From assembly GCA_012519645.1 (NCBI GenBank), contig JAAYPU010000046.1, positions 1 to 18,846 on the forward strand: a stretch of 18,846 nucleotides of DNA, read 5' to 3'. Position numbers and translations under genes: made by a program. The stretch is from Clostridiales bacterium. Lineage in GTDB: Bacteria; Bacillota; Clostridia; Peptostreptococcales; JAAYPU01. Position 1 is the first letter of the stretch; every line of letters begins with the position of its first letter. Positions 13,297-18,846 of this stretch are shown in pieces. Below the pieces are notes generated by a model. That model searched no databases. It had not been told where the DNA came from and was given only the letters and a program-made list of their open reading frames with translations.

Positions 13297-13746
13297 ATGC
13301 GTGCAGTTGTGCAGAGAGTATCTGAAGCGGAAGTCTTGGTAGAAAACAATATAGAGGGAAGCATAAAAACAGGCATTGTAATATTATTGGGTGTTGAAGA
13401 ATCAGATACACAGGATGATGTTGATTACATGGCTGATAAAATTGTGAATCTGAGAATATTCGAAGATGAAGAGGGCAAGATGAACAGGTCTCTTTTAGAT
13501 ATAAATGGTGCAATTTTGGTAATATCTCAGTTTACCCTTTATGGAGACTGCAGAAAGGGAAGGCGGCCCAGCTTCATTCAGGCAGCAAGACCGGAGAAGG
13601 CATCTCAACTCTATGAATCATTTATAGATAAATGTAAAAGTATGTCGATCAAAACCGAGTCCGGAGTTTTCCAGGCTGAAATGAAAGTAAGATTGTGCAA
13701 TGACGGACCCGTTACCTTGCTTATTGACAGTAAAAAAGTGTTTTAA
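13297..13746 (+). CDS. dtd: D-aminoacyl-tRNA deacylase
   Basis: Dtd removes D-amino acids, and also glycine, mischarged onto tRNA. The start is ATG 13297 behind a GGGAGG site, giving 149 residues, the normal length; the longer in-frame start at 13198 would run through the upstream hairpin and heptads. The two catalytic motifs are visible: SQFTL (77-81) and NDGPVT (135-140), whose Gly-Pro lies across the dimer interface and screens the chirality of the substrate. The N terminus MRAVVQRVSEAEV is typical. It sits between rel and a metallohydrolase gene, 14 nt downstream, as in many Firmicutes. Confidence 0.97.
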   Translation: MRAVVQRVSEAEVLVENNIEGSIKTGIVILLGVEESDTQDDVDYMADKIVNLRIFEDEEGKMNRSLLDINGAILVISQFTLYGDCRKGRRPSFIQAARPEKASQLYESFIDKCKSMSIKTESGVFQAEMKVRLCNDGPVTLLIDSKKVF

Positions 13747-13760
13747 GGGAGTGAAGCTAT

Positions 13761-14387
13761 ATGAAGATAAAATTATTTATTATGGGGGCTTACCAGGAAA
13801 ACTGTTATGTAGTATTCTGTGAGAAAACCGGGAAAGCTTTTATAGTCGATCCGGGTTATTTTAATGTTCAGCTTGCAGACTATATTGAAGAAAATAAATT
13901 AGATATACAATTTATTATTTTAACACATGCTCATGGCGACCATATAGGCGGGGTAGAGGAAGCAAAACAGAAATTTGATGCGCCTGTATATATACATAAA
14001 GAAGAGGCTTCCATTCTAAGAAATGCTGAAAAAAATGCTTCCATACATATTTGGGGAAGAAAAATATCAATAGAGCCTGATAGATTATTAAAAGATGGCG
14101 AAGTAATAGAGGTCGGTGAAATGAATTTAAAAATAATACATACTCCCGGACATTCGCCAGGCTGCATATGTATTTATGCAGGAACGGTTCTGTTTAGCGG
14201 AGATACTCTTTTTGCGGATTCCATCGGAAGAACTGATTTTCCTGAATCATCAACGGAAGCCATTATAAAGTCGATCAAAGAAAAAATATATACTCTTCCT
14301 GAAGACACTCAAGTCTTTCCGGGACACGGTCCGAGCACCACAATAGGTTATGAGAAAAAACACAATTATTTTGTCAGAGCGGACTAA
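13761..14387 (+). CDS. MBL-fold metallohydrolase, glyoxalase II-like
   Basis: The 208-residue product has the full metallo-beta-lactamase metal site: HAHGDH (56-61), His131 in TPGHSPG, Asp148 in FSGDTLF and His189 in FPGHGPST. These would hold two metal ions, as in the glyoxalase II-like hydrolases often called YqgX or YcbL type. It lacks the C-terminal substrate-binding helices of classical glyoxalase II, so the natural thioester or other substrate is uncertain. No signal peptide is present, so it is cytosolic. It starts 14 nt after dtd with a GGGAGTG site and is probably co-transcribed with it; this pair is commonly found together in Firmicutes. Confidence 0.93.
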   Translation: MKIKLFIMGAYQENCYVVFCEKTGKAFIVDPGYFNVQLADYIEENKLDIQFIILTHAHGDHIGGVEEAKQKFDAPVYIHKEEASILRNAEKNASIHIWGRKISIEPDRLLKDGEVIEVGEMNLKIIHTPGHSPGCICIYAGTVLFSGDTLFADSIGRTDFPESSTEAIIKSIKEKIYTLPEDTQVFPGHGPSTTIGYEKKHNYFVRAD

Positions 14388-14410
14388 TGATGGAATTTTA
14401 TTCCTTCCTG

Positions 14411-14456
14411 AATTATTCATTATTAATTATTCATTCGAGGAAATTTAAATTTCCTC
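14411..14456. repeat. AATTATT/CATTATT heptads and perfect 20-bp palindrome
   Basis: AATTATT, CATTATT, AATTATT and a partial fourth unit (14411-14435) lead into a perfect palindrome with no spacer at 14437-14456, GAGGAAATTT with its exact reverse complement. It lies in the short gap between the metallohydrolase and SGNH genes, directly before the latter's weak ribosome-binding region. No T-run follows. Confidence 0.75.
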
Positions 14457-14474
14457 AGCGAAAGGGCGAGTAGT

Positions 14475-15062
14475 TTGAAATTTGTCTGCATCGGCGACAG
14501 TCTGACTTTTGGTTATGGAGTTGCAAAAAATCAGTGTTGGACAAGAATACTTGAGGGAAAATTTAATACCGAGGTTGTAAATAAAGGCATTAATGGGCAA
14601 TTAACTTCTGATATGACGTTAAGATACAATAGAGATGTGATCCAAGAAAAGCCTGATCATGTGATTATTATGGGCGGTACGAATGATTTTTTACATGGCA
14701 TGCCTTTAAATACTGTAATAGACAATATTATATTTATGGTAAACCTAACCTTGGAAAAAAATATTGTGCCCATGATAGGGATTCAAATGCTGACTGACCC
14801 GATTATGGCAGCAAGACGATGGTCAGATGATACAGATTATGCTGAGGTAAATAATAAAATAAGCCTGTACAGAGAATGGGCTTATAATTATTCAAAATCT
14901 AATAATATTAAAATATTTGACTTTTATGATGCATTTAACAGATATCTTATGAATAACAGCAGTGATACTTTATATTTTGATGGATTGCATCCTACACCAG
15001 AAGGGCATGAGCTTATGGCTGCGGTTATAATGCATGAATTATTAAAGAGAGAGGCTTCATAG
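14475..15062 (+). CDS. SGNH/GDSL-family hydrolase, cytoplasmic
   Basis: This 195-residue protein has the four blocks of the SGNH esterase fold: Ser9 in CIGDSLTFGYG, Gly41 in NKGINGQ, Asn70 in GGTNDF, and Asp169-x-x-His172 in FDGLHPTPEGHE. Serine, aspartate and histidine would form the catalytic triad. There is no signal peptide or lipoprotein box, so it should be cytosolic. Substrate cannot be read from the sequence; esterase, lipase-like or acetylhydrolase activity are all possible. The start is TTG 14475 with only a weak AGGGCGAG upstream, and no ATG lies near the conserved N terminus. hemZ starts 4 nt after the stop, implying coupling. Confidence 0.9.
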   Translation: MKFVCIGDSLTFGYGVAKNQCWTRILEGKFNTEVVNKGINGQLTSDMTLRYNRDVIQEKPDHVIIMGGTNDFLHGMPLNTVIDNIIFMVNLTLEKNIVPMIGIQMLTDPIMAARRWSDDTDYAEVNNKISLYREWAYNYSKSNNIKIFDFYDAFNRYLMNNSSDTLYFDGLHPTPEGHELMAAVIMHELLKREAS

Positions 15063-15066
15063 AGCT

Positions 15067-16647
15067 ATGTTGACGATATATATAAATGAGAGTGGGTACA
15101 GATATGAAACAGAAGAATTGATTAAATTGTTTGTACCGCCTTCCGGTTTTACTTTTATAGAAGATCCCTTGCTTTCCATATCAGACACTCTTTTTTCTGC
15201 TTCCGCAAATAGAAGCGATGATGATGAATTGATGCAGGAAGATCATAATTCTGTGATTTACAGATTTCCCTTGCTATCGATTAAATTAATTCATATAGAT
15301 AATTATGTTTACTTAACTCTGGACCTTGTTAATGAAGGCCAAATAATCAGAACCGTATCCACACCTGAGATATTGGAAAATAATAAGGACTGCAGTAAGA
15401 AGGAGATAAAGGACGCCGTTAAAAGAGCTGTTTTCCTAATTCTTGCAGATTATTATAAATATCGTCCGCCATGGGGGATATTGACCGGTGTCCGACCGAC
15501 AAAAATTGTCAATGAGTATATAGTAAATGGCATGGGCGAAGAGGATATAATTAAAAAGTTAAAATACTATTATTATATTGAAGATGAGAAGATAAATCTG
15601 TTACTAAAGGTATGCAGAAATGAAAGAAAAATATTAGGAAATACTTCGACCGATGAAGTAAGCGTATATATAGGTGTTCCATTTTGCCCATCAAGATGTA
15701 TTTATTGCTCTTTTGCATCCTATCCATCCGAAGAAAAAAATATGGATATATATCTTGAAGCCATTTCAAAGGAAATTCAATTTGTCGGCAATATGCTGTC
15801 TGAAAATGGATCAAAAATCGAAACCCTATATATTGGAGGCGGAACGCCTACAGCTTTAACTGAATCACAGTTAAGCAGACTGCTTTCATGTATTCAGAAC
15901 AACTTCGATTTAAAAAGTTTAAAAGAGTATACTATAGAGGCAGGAAGGCCTGATACTTTAACAAAAGAAAAATTGAATATAATGAAGAATAAAGGCGTTA
16001 ACCGCATCAGTATCAATCCACAAACCATGAAGGATGAAACATTGAAATTAATTGGAAGAAAACATTCATCCAAAGAAATAGTGGACATGATTTATCTTGC
16101 GAGAGAATGCGGCATGGATAATATAAACATGGATTTGATTGCCGGACTGCCGGAAGAAACGCCGGAAGATTTCAAATCATCCTTAGATATATTATTGGAA
16201 CTGAAGCCGGAAAATATAACGGTACATACTCTTGCTCTAAAACGAGCGTCTAAATTGAAAGAAATAAGGGAAGAATATAATTATGAAGCTGAAAATGCTG
16301 TAGTGGAAATGCTGGAAATATCCAGAGAGCTGCTGGAGAGCAAAGGATATACTCCATACTATATGTATCGGCAAAAATATATGTTTGGAAACCATGAAAA
16401 CGTAGGATATAGCAAACAAGACAGGTTTTGCATTTATAATGTGCGGATCATGGAAGAAAAGCAAACTATTATTGCGCTTGGTGCAGGCGGAATATCAAAG
16501 ATTTACTATCCGTCTGAGAACAGGCTGGAACGTGTACCCAATGTATCAAACTATGAAGTTTATATCGATAGAATTGACGAAATGCTTGACAGAAAGAGGA
16601 AATTGGTATTTGCAAATATTGACAACAAAATTAAAAATACATTATAA
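15067..16647 (+). CDS. hemZ: HemZ-type coproporphyrinogen III dehydrogenase-like radical SAM protein
   Basis: The 526-residue product belongs to the HemN/HemW/HemZ radical-SAM group. The N-terminal part (about 1-190) is specific to HemZ and includes PPWGILTGVRPTKIV. The cluster site is Cys207, Cys211 and Cys214 in FCPSRCIYCSF. Further family features are YIGGGTPT, EAGRPDTLTKEKL, RISINPQTM and MDLIAGLPEETPEDF. HemN enzymes oxidatively decarboxylate coproporphyrinogen III; HemZ activity is less well proven and no other heme gene is in the window, so the real substrate is uncertain. It is coupled to the SGNH gene by a 4-nt gap, ends in a terminator 51 nt later and precedes hisS, a common order in Clostridia. 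Confidence 0.92.
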   Translation: MLTIYINESGYRYETEELIKLFVPPSGFTFIEDPLLSISDTLFSASANRSDDDELMQEDHNSVIYRFPLLSIKLIHIDNYVYLTLDLVNEGQIIRTVSTPEILENNKDCSKKEIKDAVKRAVFLILADYYKYRPPWGILTGVRPTKIVNEYIVNGMGEEDIIKKLKYYYYIEDEKINLLLKVCRNERKILGNTSTDEVSVYIGVPFCPSRCIYCSFASYPSEEKNMDIYLEAISKEIQFVGNMLSENGSKIETLYIGGGTPTALTESQLSRLLSCIQNNFDLKSLKEYTIEAGRPDTLTKEKLNIMKNKGVNRISINPQTMKDETLKLIGRKHSSKEIVDMIYLARECGMDNINMDLIAGLPEETPEDFKSSLDILLELKPENITVHTLALKRASKLKEIREEYNYEAENAVVEMLEISRELLESKGYTPYYMYRQKYMFGNHENVGYSKQDRFCIYNVRIMEEKQTIIALGAGGISKIYYPSENRLERVPNVSNYEVYIDRIDEMLDRKRKLVFANIDNKIKNTL

Positions 16648-16698
16648 TTAATAAGTTAAAGTAAATATATGAAATGCTGTGAAGGAAACAGTAATAAT

Positions 16699-16734
16699 AC
16701 TTCTCGTCCCTGACTACGGGATGTAGAAGTTTTT
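16699..16734 (+). terminator. Intrinsic terminator between hemZ and hisS
   Basis: ACTTCT-CGTCCC (16699-16710) pairs with GGGATG-AGAAGT (16718-16730) with one G-T pair and one bulged T, 7-nt loop, followed by TTTTT. It is a 12-bp stem, the strongest terminator here. Its shape resembles the terminator arm of T-box leaders, but no T-box core (GGGTGGNACCGCG type) is visible and only about 50 nt precede it. Confidence 0.85.
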
Positions 16735-16761
16735 GCATTTTTATGTTTAATGATCGTTTTA

Positions 16762-16791
16762 TTGATTTGTGAAATACTTAATCATTAATAT
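16762..16791 (+). promoter_or_regulatory. Candidate promoter of hisS-aspS
   Basis: TTGATT (16762-16767) lies 17-18 nt before TTAATA/TAATAT (16785-16791). Transcription would start near 16797, leaving a very short leader with the AGGAGG site. The position after a strong terminator supports a promoter here, but the -10 is poor and AT-rich DNA gives chance matches. Confidence 0.35.
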
Positions 16792-16811
16792 CAATCAGGA
16801 GGAAAATAACC

Positions 16812-18071
16812 ATGCTTACACAAGCGCCCAGAGGTACGAGGGATATACTCCCTGATCAAGTTTATAAATGGAATTATTTAGAAAAAATATTCAGAGATAT
16901 ATGCGGAAGTTATGGTTTTGAAGAAATCAGAACTCCTATGTTTGAACATACTGAGTTGTTTAAACGCGGTGTCGGAGATACAACTGATATCGTAGAGAAA
17001 CAAATGTATTCTTTTGATGATAATGGCGGAAGAAATATAACCCTTAAGCCGGAGGGGACCGCCTCGGCAGTGAGGGCATTTGTAGAAAACAAGATGTATT
17101 CCAATGTACAGCCTACAAAATTATTTTACATAACTCCTTGTTTCAGGTATGAACGTCCGCAAGCAGGCAGATTACGTCAATTTCATCAATTTGGAATAGA
17201 GGTGTTTGGTTCAAGCGATCCACTTACGGATGCGGAAGTTATTGGTGTTGCTATAGATTTTTTTAATAAAATTGGCATAAAGAATTTAGAATTAAGAATA
17301 AACAGTATTGGCTGTCCTGACTGCAGAAATCAGTACAGAGAGGCGTTGAGGAGCTTTTTATCAGATAAACTGGAAGGTCTCTGTGAGACTTGTAAAGGGC
17401 GTTATGACAGGAATCCAATGCGAATATTGGATTGCAAGTCCGAAGCATGCAGGCAGAAAGTACAAGGTGCACCGAAGATGATCGATTATCTGTGCGAGGC
17501 ATGCAGAGATGACTTTAATTCATTGCAAGACAATTTGAGTACCATGAATATAGATTTTGTCATTGACCCTGATATCGTTAGAGGTTTGGATTATTATACA
17601 AAGACAGCTTTTGAAATCATCTCTAATGAAATAGGTGCTCAAGGTACCGTATGCGGAGGCGGAAGGTACGATAATCTTATTGAAGAATTAGGAGGCCCTT
17701 CCACACCCGGAGTAGGTTTTGGCATGGGTATCGAAAGACTGATTTTAACTCTTGAGAAGAATAATATTGATATTCCGAAAGAAAATTTAACCGATGTATT
17801 TGTTGCTGTGCTGGGTGAGGAATCGAAAAAGGCTGGTATTAAAATATTAAAGGAATTGAGATGCAACGGAATCAAAGGGCAAATGGATCTATTGGGGCGC
17901 AATTTAAAATCTCAGTTTAAATATGCCGATAAATTAAATGCTGCCTATTGTATAGTTGTTGGAGAAGAAGAACTCAAAGAAAATGCTGTTTTATTAAAAG
18001 ATATGCGAAGCTCTGAACAAGAAAAAATAGAATTATCCGAGATTATTGATGTAATAAAGAAAAGACTATAA
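16812..18071 (+). CDS. hisS: Histidyl-tRNA synthetase
   Basis: HisRS is a class II enzyme that charges tRNA-His. The 419-residue length is normal. Visible motifs are PRGTRDILP at the N terminus, class II motif 1 around TPMFEHTELFKRGVGDTTDIV (41-61), motif 2 FRYERPQAGRLRQFHQFG (111-128), the histidine-specific GLDYYTKTAFE near 258-268, and motif 3 GFGMGIERL near 301. A cysteine-rich insertion (about 167-230), with CPDC, CETC, DCKSEAC and CEAC, is typical of many bacterial HisRS and may bind metal. The C-terminal anticodon-binding domain starts near residue 330. The ATG follows a CAGGAGGAAA site. aspS starts 21 nt after the stop, forming the usual hisS-aspS unit. Confidence 0.97.
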   Translation: MLTQAPRGTRDILPDQVYKWNYLEKIFRDICGSYGFEEIRTPMFEHTELFKRGVGDTTDIVEKQMYSFDDNGGRNITLKPEGTASAVRAFVENKMYSNVQPTKLFYITPCFRYERPQAGRLRQFHQFGIEVFGSSDPLTDAEVIGVAIDFFNKIGIKNLELRINSIGCPDCRNQYREALRSFLSDKLEGLCETCKGRYDRNPMRILDCKSEACRQKVQGAPKMIDYLCEACRDDFNSLQDNLSTMNIDFVIDPDIVRGLDYYTKTAFEIISNEIGAQGTVCGGGRYDNLIEELGGPSTPGVGFGMGIERLILTLEKNNIDIPKENLTDVFVAVLGEESKKAGIKILKELRCNGIKGQMDLLGRNLKSQFKYADKLNAAYCIVVGEEELKENAVLLKDMRSSEQEKIELSEIIDVIKKRL

Positions 18072-18092
18072 TCAAAGGAAAGGAAGAAATTG

Positions 18093-18846
18093 ATGAGTAA
18101 AATTTATAAAAGAACACATATGTGTGGTGAATTAAGAAATGAGCATATAGATAGTACTGTTGTATTGAACGGTTGGGTACAACGCAGAAGAAATCTTGGG
18201 GGCTTGGTTTTCGTTGATTTAAGGGATAAAACCGGAATCGTTCAAATAGTATTTGACAAGGATATTTCATCCGATGCGTTAGATATGGTGGAAAAAATAA
18301 GAAGTGAATACGTAATAGGTGTAAAAGGAATTGTAAAGGAACGAGAATCAAAAAACAAAGACCTGCCTACTGGCGAGGTGGAAGTTTTTGCAGATAGTGT
18401 TATAATCTATTCAGAATCAGAAACACCGCCTATTTACATAAAGGATGATGATGATGTATCTGAAAGCCTGAGACTGAAATACAGATATTTGGATTTAAGA
18501 AAATTCAAGATGCAGAATAATCTTGGCCTGCGCCATCAAATAACGCAGATAACCAGAAGATTTTTTGATGATGAAGGTTTTATTGACGTAGAAACTCCTG
18601 TACTTATTAAGCCTACTCCGGAAGGCGCGAGGGATTATCTGGTTCCGAGCAGAGTGAATCCCGGAAATTTCTATGCTTTGCCTCAATCACCTCAAATGTA
18701 TAAACAATTATTGATGCTTTCGGGATTTGATAAGTATTATCAAATTACAAAATGCTTCAGAGATGAAGACCTTCGTGCTGACAGACAGCCGGAATTCACC
18801 CAAATAGATTTGGAAATGTCTTTTGTAGATATTGATGATGTAATAA
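18093..18846 (+). CDS. aspS: Aspartyl-tRNA synthetase, N-terminal part (cut by window end)
   Basis: The frame is open from ATG 18093 to the window edge, 251 codons plus one base; the full enzyme is normally near 590 residues. The N-terminal OB-fold anticodon-binding domain is evident in THMCGELRNEHIDSTVVLNGWVQRRRNLGGLVFVDLRD (from about residue 8). A linker containing LRLKYRYLDLR follows near 125-137, then the class II core with motif 1 in FIDVETPVLIKPTPEGARDYLVPSR and the aspartate-specific PQSPQMYKQLLM and FRDEDLRADRQPEFTQ (about 222-237). The start follows AAGGAAAGGAAG, 21 nt after hisS. It could be a discriminating or a non-discriminating enzyme; the visible part does not settle this. Confidence 0.96.
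   Translation, partial: MSKIYKRTHMCGELRNEHIDSTVVLNGWVQRRRNLGGLVFVDLRDKTGIVQIVFDKDISSDALDMVEKIRSEYVIGVKGIVKERESKNKDLPTGEVEVFADSVIIYSESETPPIYIKDDDDVSESLRLKYRYLDLRKFKMQNNLGLRHQITQITRRFFDDEGFIDVETPVLIKPTPEGARDYLVPSRVNPGNFYALPQSPQMYKQLLMLSGFDKYYQITKCFRDEDLRADRQPEFTQIDLEMSFVDIDDVI

Noticed and set aside
16648..16735. T-box riboswitch upstream of hisS
   Set aside because: The region is too short and lacks the conserved antiterminator core; only the terminator hairpin is convincing.

Overview
The window is AT-rich chromosomal DNA from a low-G+C Gram-positive anaerobe of the class Clostridia. Its backbone is a conserved clostridial neighbourhood: queA-tgt-yajC, the six-cysteine peptide system scfA/scfB, secD-secF, apt-rel-dtd, hemZ, hisS-aspS. 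Every gene I can support lies on the + strand. I call 20 coding genes, the last (aspS) cut by the window edge. No rRNA, tRNA, CRISPR array, prophage or insertion sequence is visible.

Layout. (1) 34-3091: the queuosine genes queA and tgt, a small two-helix membrane protein between them, and a DUF1294 membrane protein coupled to tgt. (2) 3121-4650: yajC with its own promoter and terminator, then a MerR-family regulator with a TTG start, a promoter and a terminator. (3) 4662-5112: a TIGR04086-like membrane protein behind a long dyad. (4) 5113-7329: the ranthipeptide system. scfA is a 57-residue precursor behind a near-perfect promoter. It sits between two 41-bp exact inverted repeats, and the radical-SAM/SPASM maturase scfB follows with a separate candidate promoter. 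(5) 7702-10363: gamma-carbonic-anhydrase-like protein, secD and secF, overlapping by 4 nt at each junction. (6) 10387-16647: apt, the bifunctional (p)ppGpp enzyme rel, dtd, a glyoxalase II-like metallohydrolase, a cytoplasmic SGNH hydrolase and hemZ. (7) 16699-18846: a terminator, then hisS and aspS.

How the genes work together. Three housekeeping themes are mixed: tRNA modification, charging and proofreading (queA, tgt, dtd, hisS, aspS); Sec export (yajC, secD, secF); and nucleotide signalling and salvage (rel, apt). The scfA/scfB pair makes a thioether-crosslinked peptide and sits beside the Sec accessory genes, as in many Clostridia.

The most unusual content is between the genes. Six intergenic regions share one architecture: short degenerate tandem repeats with a period of exactly 7 nt but a different heptamer in almost every array, placed around perfect palindromes of 20-29 bp. 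Several hairpins carry the same GAA triloop, including the unusually stable GCGAAGC mini-hairpin. The hairpins at the ends of queA and scfB overlap the stop codons, so the 3' arm is an inverted copy of the last coding bases. A G+C-rich REP-like pair of hairpins at 7419-7489 shows compensatory base changes between its two halves. These features suggest an active process that builds or spreads palindromes and heptads in intergenic DNA, and they are the best candidate here for something undescribed.
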